14,053 nt of DNA, from contig JAUPWC010000154.1 of NCBI GenBank assembly GCA_030916665.1, positions 1 through 14,053 of the forward strand. The letters are read 5' to 3'. The stretch is from Verrucomicrobiota bacterium (GTDB taxonomy: Bacteria; Verrucomicrobiota; Verrucomicrobiia; Opitutales; Opitutaceae). Both the position numbers and the translations under genes were made by a program. Shown in pieces: positions 7,293 through 14,053 of this stretch; the first letter of the stretch is position 1; each line of letters begins with the position of its first letter. A model generated the notes under the pieces. That model saw only the letters and a program-made list of their open reading frames with translations, was not told where the DNA came from and did not search any database.

Positions 7293-9263
7293 CTATCGTC
7301 CGCCCAGTGCCTCGCGCGCGAGGCGCAGGTTTTCCTGAAGGCGCGGATCGCCGGGACGCAGGCGGAGGGCGGCCTCGTATTGCGGAATCGCGTCGGCCGG
7401 GCGTCCGGTGAGCAGGAGCACGTTGCCGTAGTTGGCCCGGGCGTCGGGATCGTCGGGTTGCAGCTCGGCGAGCACGCGGAACTGTTCGCCGGCCTCGGGC
7501 AGGCGGCCCGACTGCGCCAGCATCAGGCCGAGCCGGCGGCGCGCCGCCGCCAGACCCGGATCGGCCGTCACGGCGGACCGCAGCTCCTGTTCGGCCTCGG
7601 CGGACCGGCCGAGGGCGGCGAGGGCGAGGGCGAGGTTGTGGTGCGCGTCGGCGGCAGGCTTGAGTTCGAGCGAGGTGCGGAAAGACGCAACCGCCTCGGC
7701 CGGGCGGTTGGCGCGCACCAGGGCGTTGCCGAGCGCGAGGTGGGCGTCGGCATGGGCGGGACCAAGTTTCACGGCGGCTTGCAGGCGGGCGGCGGCCTCG
7801 TCGGCGCGACCGAGTTCGAGCAGGGCCAGACCCCTGGTGTAGTGTGCAGGGACGTAGCCGGGCGAAAGTGACGCCGAGCGCGCGGCGTGGTCCACCGCCT
7901 CGGCGGCGCGGCCGCGGTTGAGCAACTCGACCGCGAGGTTGTGCTGCGCCCGGGCGCTGGACGGGTATTTCGCCACCGAGTCGTTCCAGATCACGAGCGC
8001 GTCGCGGTAGTCGTGGTTGCGCGCGACGGTCAGCCCGGCGAACACCAGCGCCACCGCGCCCCAACCCAACCACGCGCGGGGACCGGCCAGCCGGTGCAGG
8101 CCGACCAGCGCCAGCGCCAGCACGGCCGCCAGCGGCAGATACATGCGGTGCTCGGCCACGGTCTGGGTGATGAGCGGCACCACGCTGGAACTGGGAGCAA
8201 GGATCGCGAAAAACACCGCGCCCGCAAAACCGAGCGCCGGCCGCCGCCAAAGCGACCACAGCGTGCCGCCGACCAGCGACCACACGAGCAGGCCCTGCCA
8301 CCAGACCTCCGCGACCGATTGCGTCACCGCCGTGCCGTAATCCAGCACGAGCGGATGCGGCCAGAAGGAGAGTTTGAGATACAGCACGAGCGCCTCGGCC
8401 TGCTTGAGCAGGTAGGTCCACCACGACACCCCCAGACCGAGACCCGCCGCCGATCCGCGTGTGCCACCGGCGCCGAGCACGAGGACGAGGAGCAGCAACC
8501 AGGTCGCGGCCAGGGCGCAATAGTAGCCGCGCCGCGCCCGCCAGGCGGCGGCGAAGGACCTGGCCACGAAGGTGCGGTCCGCGAGCAGCACGAGCAGCGG
8601 CGCCGACACCATCACCTCCTTGCTGCCCATGCCGAGCAGGCAGGCGACGACGGAGAGCGCCAGCCATGGCGATTGGGTTTGGCTGTGGCGGCGGTCTATG
8701 AGCGCCGAATCTCCCGGTCCCGACAGTCGCTGACCGCCGCGACAGTCCGTGCCGCGCAGGAACGCGTAGAACGTGAGCAGGCAGAAAAAACCGAAAAGCA
8801 CCTCGGTCCGCTGGGCCACGCAGGTGACGGACTCGGTCTGGAGCGGATGCACCGCCCACAGCAGGGCCAAACCCGTGGCGAGCGACGGAGCCGCGTCCGG
8901 CAGCACCCGTTGGAACAGCCGTCGGGCCACGCCGAGCAGGGCGAGCGCGGCGGCGGCATGAAGCGCGATGTTGCCCGCGCGATGGCCCCAAGGTTCCGCG
9001 CCACTGAGCTTGTAGGTGAGGGCAAAACTGAGGTTGAGCACCGGGCGGGCGGTGGCGGTGCTGCCATCGGTGGGCGGGCGCAGCGCCGTCGTCAGGCGGC
9101 GGATGCTGGTGTTTTCCGTGATCGCGCCGCGATCGTCGAAGAGCAGCGGTGCGCGCAGGCTGCCCGCATAAACCGCGATCACCGCCACGACGACGAGCAG
9201 CGCGGGCCAGATGGCGGGGACGGAGCGGGCGGGGGCGGGCATGGCGTTGCTCAGGGAAACCAC
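7293..9263 (-). CDS. TMTC-like GT-C membrane glycosyltransferase with C-terminal TPRs
   Basis: The 656-residue protein has two parts. Residues 1-415 carry about ten membrane segments. Motifs resembling the TMTC/PMT GT-C fold are an acidic pair LLFDDRG (40-46) in the first loop, HPLQTESV (139-146), GMGSKE (211-216) and EHRMYLP (371-377). Residues 434-656 are about six tetratricopeptide repeats (for example LAVELLNRGRAAEAVDHAAR). Eukaryotic TMTC proteins O-mannosylate targets; bacterial relatives are mostly uncharacterised, so the activity is inferred. A 63-bp palindromic element encodes residues 173-193 in a loop between membrane segments. The GTG at 9263 has a modest AGG upstream (spacing 7), while ATG 9242 (residue 8, MPAPARSVP) is equally possible. 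It is separated from the receptor upstream by a terminator and has no obvious link to the sugar pathway. An alternative label is simply TPR membrane protein. Confidence 0.8.
   Translation of the reverse strand: MVSLSNAMPAPARSVPAIWPALLVVVAVIAVYAGSLRAPLLFDDRGAITENTSIRRLTTALRPPTDGSTATARPVLNLSFALTYKLSGAEPWGHRAGNIALHAAAALALLGVARRLFQRVLPDAAPSLATGLALLWAVHPLQTESVTCVAQRTEVLFGFFCLLTFYAFLRGTDCRGGQRLSGPGDSALIDRRHSQTQSPWLALSVVACLLGMGSKEVMVSAPLLVLLADRTFVARSFAAAWRARRGYYCALAATWLLLLVLVLGAGGTRGSAAGLGLGVSWWTYLLKQAEALVLYLKLSFWPHPLVLDYGTAVTQSVAEVWWQGLLVWSLVGGTLWSLWRRPALGFAGAVFFAILAPSSSVVPLITQTVAEHRMYLPLAAVLALALVGLHRLAGPRAWLGWGAVALVFAGLTVARNHDYRDALVIWNDSVAKYPSSARAQHNLAVELLNRGRAAEAVDHAARSASLSPGYVPAHYTRGLALLELGRADEAAARLQAAVKLGPAHADAHLALGNALVRANRPAEAVASFRTSLELKPAADAHHNLALALAALGRSAEAEQELRSAVTADPGLAAARRRLGLMLAQSGRLPEAGEQFRVLAELQPDDPDARANYGNVLLLTGRPADAIPQYEAALRLRPGDPRLQENLRLAREALGGR
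8683..8745. repeat. 63-bp palindromic element inside the TMTC-like gene
   Basis: The 14-base arms CTGTGGCGGCGGTC (8683-8696) and GACCGCCGCGACAG (8732-8745) are reverse complements with one mismatch. At 63 bp, the element is exactly 21 codons. It encodes the hydrophilic stretch DCRGGQRLSGPGDSALIDRR (from residue 173) between predicted membrane segments, in an otherwise hydrophobic region. Confidence 0.8.
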
Positions 9264-9320
9264 GCTTTCGCCTGCGGCTCAAGCGCGGCAACAAGACTCG
9301 GGCTGGTAGTCGAGTTGCAG

Positions 9321-9397
9321 CCGGCCCCGTTGAGACCGGGCCGGGGTCAGCGACCCCAGCTACAGCACGAGCACCGGGGCGGGGGCGCCCCGGCTCC
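9321..9397. repeat. Repeat cluster between receptor and TMTC-like gene
   Basis: Three hairpins follow one another. CCGGCCC/GGGCCGG pairs 9321-9327 with 9338-9344. GGGGTC/GACCCC around loop AGC lies within 9341-9367, which is the copy shared with the GH2 gene. CCGGGGCG/CGCCCCGG pairs 9374-9381 with 9386-9393. The cluster fills most of the gap downstream of the receptor's terminator. Confidence 0.8.
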
Positions 9398-9407
9398 AGT
9401 TGGAAGA

Positions 9408-9445
9408 CCAAAAGAAAAAGCTCCCCGGCTTGCGCCGGGGAGCTC
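9408..9445 (-). terminator. Intrinsic terminator of the TonB receptor gene
   Basis: Read on the minus strand there is a perfect 11-bp stem, AGCTCCCCGGC/GCCGGGGAGCT (9444-9434 with 9429-9419), with the tetraloop GCAA. It is followed directly by TTTTCTTTT. It begins about 25 bases after the receptor stop at 9470 and should separate the receptor transcript from the TMTC-like gene. Confidence 0.95.
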
Positions 9446-9469
9446 GTAAGTAATCCCATACTTGCAGAA

Positions 9470-12400
9470 TCAGAAGTCGAAGGTCGTCGTCAGGATGAAC
9501 TGACGGGGATCGACGATGCGGTAGCCCCAGGGCTTGCCGTCCCAGTTGACCGCGACGGGCAGGAGACCGCCGCTCTCGCCGACGTTGTTCACGTTCAGCT
9601 GGACCTTCATGCGCACCTTGTCGTTGAGGATGCGGCGCGTGTAGGAGGCCCAGAGGTCGGTGTAGAAGTTGCCGTTGTCGAGATACACCGGGCGGGTGAT
9701 GTCGTTGGCGTTGATGAGCGTCGGCAGGAGAGGGTTCGCCGCCTTGCCGTAGTAGCCGACCGCGGCCTTGGACTCCCAACGCTGGGCACCACCGACAGCG
9801 AAGCCCTTGAAGCGGCCTTCCGAGATGCTGTAGTTGGTGAGGAAGGACGCGCGGTAGATGCGCTGGTTGGGGGCGACCGCACCCTGGAGCGCCTTGGCGA
9901 GCGCGACTTCGGATTCGACCACCTGCTGGTGATAAGCCTGCGGGCTGGTCTGGCCGTTCAGGTTCTCCTTGCGGGCTACGCTGGCGAAGCCGTAGCCGGT
10001 CCAGAAGTTGCGCAGCGAATATTCGCGACCGTTGCCATCGGTGAAGTCCGGGATATCGGACACCGACAGAGACTGCCAGACGGGCAGGCGCTCGGCGAGC
10101 CATTCGTCATACTGCGGCGCCACATCGGTGTAGGTGCTCTTGGTCTTGGTGCCCGTGAACTTCATCGTCCAGTTGCGGGTCGGGTTGTAGGTGAGCTGCA
10201 CCTCGACGCCCTTGGCCAGGCTCTGCTGGGTGGCACCCAGCTGGATGCCGCTGTAGTAGTTCAGCGGGAGCTTGAGGAGATCATAGATCTTCTGCTGGTT
10301 GACGGCATCGTCGACGTTATAGACCGAGTTGTCGTTCCAGTTGGTCTGGGCGACATAGGCGGCCTGGCTCATGCCGCTGGCGACCGCATTGCGGATGCGG
10401 ACAACCGAAGCGGCCCAAGGTATGCCGGTCGTGGTGTCGGAGTAGGCGAGACGGGTGAGCAGGGTGCCGGCGGCGCTGGTGCGCTCGTTCTGGTTGGCGG
10501 TCTCGAACCAGTTGACGCGAGCGACGAGCTTGTTGTCGAACAGGTTGAAACCGAAACCACCGTCCTTGCCGTCGCCGGTGGGCTTGGGCAGCTGCTTCTT
10601 GAAGTAGTCCGTCTGCTTGCCCGGGGGCGGGTTGAAGTTGTCGGACTGGTTGTAGTAGAGCGTGAGACCGCGGAGGAAGTCGCTGACGAGGTTGCCGTTG
10701 TTGGCGCTGTTCTCGATGCGGCTCCAGCCGGTGAGGGGACGGAAGGCGGCGCCGACGGTCTTGGTGTCGCCCGCGAGCTCGTCCCACACCGTCCAGCGGT
10801 TCATGATGAGGTCGTAGTTGGCCTCGCCGCTGTTGTAAGGATACATCTGGGCGGCGGTGAGCGCTCCGGTGATCAGGGTGCCGTCGAGGGCATTGATGGA
10901 GCCCGTGGTGGTGTTGCGGGCGCGATAATCGTCGCGGCGCAGGCCGAGGGTCATGACCAGGCGGTCGTTCCAGAGGTAGCTCTGGGTGGCGAGGGTCCAG
11001 GAGCTCACCTCACGCTGGAAGTTGGCGCTGCCGGCCTCCGAGAAGGAGATCTTCTCCGAGGTGGTGAGGTTCTTCCACGACTGGTCGGTGATGTTGAACG
11101 CGCGCACCGTGGAGACGTAGGGATTTTCCCAGCCGGGGTTGCCATAATAGCCAACGGAGTGGGTGACCGTGGCCTGCGGGTCACCGGGGCTGGCGACGTA
11201 GTAGGCCTTGCGGATGGCGGAGTTGTTCCAGTTGGCCTGGCCGGCGAGGAGGAGGTTGTCCGTGTAGCGCAGCTTGGCCTCCGGGTCACCGTCGGTGTAG
11301 CCGAGGCGCCAGCGCTCGCGGTTGCGCTTCACGTTTTGCTGGGCGCCGAGACCGAGCAGGCGGTGGCGGCCGAGCCACTTCGTGAAGCCTTTGTTCTTGG
11401 TGAAGTCCAGGTTGTAGGCCGCCATGACGCGGAAGCTGTCGTTGGTCTCGGGCGAGAAGAAGGTGTCCACACCGCCACCGAGGCCGAGCGGGACGTAGGC
11501 CAGACCGTAGTAGGGGTTGGGCGTGCCATCGAGCAGGTTGATGTTGGTATCGACCTGCAGGGTGTTGCCCTGGAGCTGCGAGAGGATGTAGTTCTCAGCC
11601 GCGTCGATCTGCTGGCGATACCAGCCGGCGCTGAGGAAGAAGTTGTCGCCGATCTGCTGCTCGATCTCGATGTTGTAGTTGCCGGCGCTGAGCATGCCGA
11701 AGTTCGCCTCGTTGAGATTATACTTCGTGTAATCGTAGATGGACTGGTCCGTGACACCGGCCGCCTGGTAGGAGGAGTAGGTGGAGATCGTGCCGTTCTG
11801 CTCGAGGATCGGTGAGAGACCGACCGTGGACGAGGTCCAGTTGCGGTCGAGCATCAGGAAGCGTGAATCGTTGGCGAGCCACGAGCCGGCGCTGGGCTGG
11901 GCGGTCTCGGGGTTGGTGTGCGCCGGGCGGTAGAACAGCACGTTGCGCGTGATGTAGTCGATCTGCTGGCCGTTGTCGAAGCGCTCGAGCGTGTGGGTGT
12001 TGCCCGTGTCGAAGCCCAGGCCGTAGGGCAGGTAGAACGGCGAGGCGTTGTTGGTGAGGAGGGCGGCACCGGTGAGGCGCGCGGTGCCGGCAAAGATGGG
12101 CAGGCTGCCGGGCGAACGGGAGTCGAAGTAGATCGGCCCGATGACCTCGCCGGCGCTGCGGTTGATCATGTTGGCGCCGCTCCAGGGCTGGTTGGAAACG
12201 CGCGGGTAGCTGGTCGCGTCCATGAACTTGACGGTGCGGGTGACCGGGTCATACGACGGCCGGCCGGCCTTCAACCAGGGCGTGACCATGTCGCGCGGTG
12301 TGATGAAATTCGGGCGGTTGGCCTTGTTGTCGTAGTTCTCGGCGAAGGCGCGGATGACGGTCTTCGGGAACGGACGGTAGGTCAGGGCGCCGAACTGGCG

Positions 12401-13246
12401 CCGGGTGAGCTCGAAGGACGGTTTGCGCTCGAACTCCTGGTTGTTGTAGAGCGCGGCCACATAGACGGCCAGCTTGTCCTCGATGAGGGAGCGGTTGAGC
12501 GCGAAGGAACCGCGGACCGAGCCGAGGTGGTCGGTGCGCAGGCTCACCGTGTTGGAATTGCGGTTGATGACCGCCTGGGCGGCCGTCTGGTTGACGATGC
12601 CGGCCGGGCTGCCGAGACCGAAGAGCAGGGAGTTCGGACCGCGGCTGATTTCCACCGACTGGATGTTGTAGCTGTCGAACGGCACGCGGTTGTTCGACGG
12701 GTGGTAGTTGATCGAGGCATCGGGCGCCGCCAGGCCGCGCACGCGGTTGGACTGCGAGTTGGTCGTGGTGTCGCCGTTGTTGCCGAAGGAGTAGCCGCCG
12801 ACGGAGTCCTTGAGCGTGCCGCGGTCCGTGATCTGCGGCGTGTAGGTGCTCGAACCCTCGGTGCCCGCCTCGTAGCGGAACACGTCGTTGATGTCGAGGG
12901 ACGCGGTGTCGTCGAGCTGCTGCTTGGTGACGACGGTGATGGAAGCCGCGAGGTCGGAGAGGTTGGAATTCAGACGGCTGCCCGCGAGGGTGTTCTCGGC
13001 GAAGTAGCCCTGGTCCTTGCTGGTCGTGACGACGAAGGGGGAGAGTTCAAGAATGCCCTTGTCGCCGGCCGGGGCGGTGGTGCCGGCGGCGGGCGCCTGC
13101 TCGACCTTCACGGGTTTCTCGGCCGCGGGCGGTGTTTGGGGGTTGTTGGCCACCTGCGCGAAGGCAGGCAGGGCCACCGACAGGGCCAGCAACGGCGTGA
13201 GGTAACGCCGGACTCGATCCATATTGGCTTTGGATTGCGGTGTCAT
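9470..13246 (-). CDS. TonB-dependent outer-membrane receptor
   Basis: The 1258-residue protein starts MTPQSKANMDRVRRYLTP and carries a signal peptide ending ALPAFA at about residue 30. A Pro/Ala-rich linker (about 34-62) precedes ELSPFVVTTSKDQGYFAENT, a possible TonB-interaction segment. The plug domain runs to about residue 225 and contains EISRGPNSLLFGLGSPAGIV (199-218). A long beta-barrel follows and ends in ...TTTFDF with the terminal Phe used by BAM. TonB receptors import ligands too big for porins; beside two exported glycan enzymes this one most likely takes up an oligosaccharide, with substrate unknown. The frame is open upstream to 13312, but that adds a Cys/Met-rich leader spanning an 18-bp palindrome, so ATG 13246 is preferred; ATG 13222 (MDRVRRYL) is also possible. 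No SusD-like partner gene is present in the window. It is followed by its own terminator. Confidence 0.95.
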   Translation of the reverse strand: MTPQSKANMDRVRRYLTPLLALSVALPAFAQVANNPQTPPAAEKPVKVEQAPAAGTTAPAGDKGILELSPFVVTTSKDQGYFAENTLAGSRLNSNLSDLAASITVVTKQQLDDTASLDINDVFRYEAGTEGSSTYTPQITDRGTLKDSVGGYSFGNNGDTTTNSQSNRVRGLAAPDASINYHPSNNRVPFDSYNIQSVEISRGPNSLLFGLGSPAGIVNQTAAQAVINRNSNTVSLRTDHLGSVRGSFALNRSLIEDKLAVYVAALYNNQEFERKPSFELTRRQFGALTYRPFPKTVIRAFAENYDNKANRPNFITPRDMVTPWLKAGRPSYDPVTRTVKFMDATSYPRVSNQPWSGANMINRSAGEVIGPIYFDSRSPGSLPIFAGTARLTGAALLTNNASPFYLPYGLGFDTGNTHTLERFDNGQQIDYITRNVLFYRPAHTNPETAQPSAGSWLANDSRFLMLDRNWTSSTVGLSPILEQNGTISTYSSYQAAGVTDQSIYDYTKYNLNEANFGMLSAGNYNIEIEQQIGDNFFLSAGWYRQQIDAAENYILSQLQGNTLQVDTNINLLDGTPNPYYGLAYVPLGLGGGVDTFFSPETNDSFRVMAAYNLDFTKNKGFTKWLGRHRLLGLGAQQNVKRNRERWRLGYTDGDPEAKLRYTDNLLLAGQANWNNSAIRKAYYVASPGDPQATVTHSVGYYGNPGWENPYVSTVRAFNITDQSWKNLTTSEKISFSEAGSANFQREVSSWTLATQSYLWNDRLVMTLGLRRDDYRARNTTTGSINALDGTLITGALTAAQMYPYNSGEANYDLIMNRWTVWDELAGDTKTVGAAFRPLTGWSRIENSANNGNLVSDFLRGLTLYYNQSDNFNPPPGKQTDYFKKQLPKPTGDGKDGGFGFNLFDNKLVARVNWFETANQNERTSAAGTLLTRLAYSDTTTGIPWAASVVRIRNAVASGMSQAAYVAQTNWNDNSVYNVDDAVNQQKIYDLLKLPLNYYSGIQLGATQQSLAKGVEVQLTYNPTRNWTMKFTGTKTKSTYTDVAPQYDEWLAERLPVWQSLSVSDIPDFTDGNGREYSLRNFWTGYGFASVARKENLNGQTSPQAYHQQVVESEVALAKALQGAVAPNQRIYRASFLTNYSISEGRFKGFAVGGAQRWESKAAVGYYGKAANPLLPTLINANDITRPVYLDNGNFYTDLWASYTRRILNDKVRMKVQLNVNNVGESGGLLPVAVNWDGKPWGYRIVDPRQFILTTTFDF

Positions 13247-13284
13247 GGTTGGGTTGGGGTCAGTGAAAGGACGGACGGACGTGC

Positions 13285-13302
13285 GCATGCATGGATGCAT
13301 GC
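13285..13302. promoter_or_regulatory. 18-bp perfect palindrome upstream of TonB receptor, candidate operator
   Basis: GCATGCAT and ATGCATGC flank a central GG, at 39-56 bases upstream of the preferred start codon. The location in the leader or promoter of the receptor gene fits a repressor or activator site, but no regulator is visible in the window. The site could instead be an unrelated palindromic sequence. Confidence 0.35.
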
Positions 13303-13415
13303 AAAACGGCACGGGCCGGATTCAGGGGTGGAGGGGTGCGGGGTGCAACGACTACCATGCACGAGACACCCCGCCCTCGCCAGTGACAACCGGGGCTTGT
13401 TTCAGACAGTCCGAG

Positions 13416-13551
13416 CAGGCCTTGAACCCGGATTCATCGTTTGCCTTCGTAGCCGCGGGAGCGGCGGGACCTTCCAGTGTGGTCGTGTGCCTGTTCCCTG
13501 CGCTCCCGCGCTACAAAGCACCAGGCCAAAATCGGAGCCCGGGTTCAGGCC
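13416..13551. repeat. Nested palindromic repeat downstream of the RhaS-type gene
   Basis: The inner arms GTAGCCGCGGGAGCG (13449-13463) and CGCTCCCGCGCTAC (13501-13514) pair with one bulged base. The outer arms AGGCCTTGAACCCGG near 13417-13431 and CCCGGGTTCAGGCC near 13538-13551 also pair with one bulge. The result is one long nested stem over about 135 bases. Confidence 0.75.
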
Positions 13552-13557
13552 GTGTGC

Positions 13558-13587
13558 CGTAGCGGCGAGCGTCAGCGAGCCGCTACG
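13558..13587. repeat. Hairpin repeat just after the RhaS-type stop codon
   Basis: Perfect 9-base arms CGTAGCGGC (13558-13566) and GCCGCTACG (13579-13587) surround a 12-base loop. It lies 19 bases beyond the stop of the RhaS-type gene. It has no U-tract, so it is a repeat element or mRNA-stabilising hairpin more than a terminator. Confidence 0.8.
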
Positions 13588-13606
13588 AAAGTCCGGGCAA
13601 ACCCGC

Positions 13607-14053
13607 TCAGAAATCGAAGCGATCGATGGTCTCGCGGGTGAACACGAAGGGCTGGCCGAGGAGGATGTTGTCACCCTCGATGGCAAAGGTGCGGCTGCCG
13701 ACCTTGAACTGCTTGTCGCCGGCCTTGAGCTTGCCGTCGGCGAGCGCGACGCCGGCCTGCACGGTGAGGTAACCGAGGTCGCCGGTGTCCCAGAGGATGA
13801 CGGCGTCGGTCACGCCCTCGTGGACGTAGCGTTTGTTCTCGTTGGGCAGGCCGAGCCCGATGACCTTCACCGCGCCGGTGCGGCCGGCCTGCTTCACAGC
13901 CTCGGCGGCGCCGGGGACGCCGGGCGAGCAGATGGCCAGGATGAGCTTCAGGTTCTTGTGCGCGCTCATGAGCGCGGTGGCTTCGGACTGCGCGCGGTCC
14001 TTCAGGTCGTCGCAGGGGCGCACGGCGACGAGCTTCATCTTCGGGTATTTCTC
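13607..14053 (-). CDS. rhaS: Rhamnose-type ABC transporter substrate-binding protein, C-terminal part
   Basis: The open frame enters from the right edge, so only the last 148 residues are present (EKYPKMKLVAVRPCDD ... ETIDRFDF). Features of the periplasmic sugar-binding protein family (Peripla_BP_4) are visible. There is an AICSPGVPGAAEAVKQAG segment (the ligand-binding hinge region), GLGLPNENKRYVHEG, and DAVILWDTGDLGYLTV for the last Rossmann-like strands and helices. The ending LLGQPFVFTRETIDRFDF strongly resembles RhaS, the rhamnose-binding protein described in rhizobia, and less closely LsrB (autoinducer-2). RhaS here is the binding protein, not the E. coli regulator of the same name. It would deliver rhamnose to an inner-membrane ABC importer, whose other genes probably lie beyond the right edge. 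It is likely the last gene of that unit, since a repeat-filled gap follows. Confidence 0.85.
   Translation of the reverse strand, partial: EKYPKMKLVAVRPCDDLKDRAQSEATALMSAHKNLKLILAICSPGVPGAAEAVKQAGRTGAVKVIGLGLPNENKRYVHEGVTDAVILWDTGDLGYLTVQAGVALADGKLKAGDKQFKVGSRTFAIEGDNILLGQPFVFTRETIDRFDF

Larger units (their letters stand above)
13247..13606. other. 360-base intergenic region with repeats, upstream of the receptor
   Basis: It separates the RhaS-type gene from the receptor and should contain the receptor's promoter. I see a palindrome at 13285-13302, a loose GTGCA/TGCAC pair near 13342-13361, and two repeat elements at 13416-13551 and 13558-13587. No convincing -35/-10 pair and no coding frame with gene-like content were found. 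Confidence 0.8.

Noticed and set aside
6829..9459. Minus-strand open frame of 876 codons overlapping the TMTC-like gene and symporter start
   Set aside because: The alternative frame is Arg/Pro/Ala-rich with no domains, and both real genes it overlaps have recognisable folds.
9149..11815. Plus-strand open frame of 888 codons opposite the TonB receptor
   Set aside because: It is antisense to a complete receptor with plug motif, barrel and terminal Phe, and crosses the terminator.

Overview
The window is about two thirds G+C. Every gene I can support lies on the minus strand, so transcription runs from high to low coordinates. The TonB-dependent receptor style, the lipid-free Gram-negative export signals, the long SusC-less TonB receptor with an FVVTTSKDQGY-type plug leader, and gaps filled with palindromic repeats all suggest a Verrucomicrobiota member, probably Opitutaceae (Opitutus/Lacunisphaera-like). 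This assignment is my recognition of style and has not been tested by a search.

Layout in transcription order: (1) 14053-13607, the C-terminal part of a periplasmic sugar-binding protein of an ABC importer, most like the rhamnose-binding RhaS type. (2) 13606-13247, a gene-free stretch holding two palindromic repeat elements and an 18-bp palindrome. (3) 13246-9470, a 1258-residue outer-membrane TonB-dependent receptor, followed by a textbook intrinsic terminator at 9445-9408. (4) 9397-9321, a repeat cluster. (5) 9263-7293, a TMTC-like multi-pass membrane protein with C-terminal TPRs. (6) 7290-7228, a repeat. (7) 7093-5057, a sodium:solute symporter. (8) 5037-4950, a 31-bp perfect inverted repeat. 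(9) 4936-2057, a secreted LacZ-like GH2 beta-galactosidase-type enzyme. (10) 2009-1, a secreted DUF4450-type protein whose C-terminus lies outside the window.

Read together, the genes look like a glycan-use locus. The TonB receptor would bring oligosaccharide across the outer membrane. The two exported enzymes (GH2 and DUF4450) would trim it in the periplasm. The symporter and the RhaS-type ABC system would carry released sugars inward. The RhaS-type protein points to a rhamnose-containing substrate, but the substrate is inference. The TMTC-like gene does not obviously belong to this pathway.

The most unusual observation is that palindromic repeat elements occur inside protein-coding genes as well as in the gaps, and they are read in frame. 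The DUF4450 gene carries two copies of a 65-bp element encoding the same VERADPSAL... peptide, plus a third, different hairpin. The GH2 gene carries an element whose near-identical copy (26 of 27 bases) sits in the intergenic region at 9341-9367. The TMTC-like gene carries a palindromic element of exactly 63 bp. This resembles the Rickettsia palindromic elements and may be an undescribed equivalent in this lineage.
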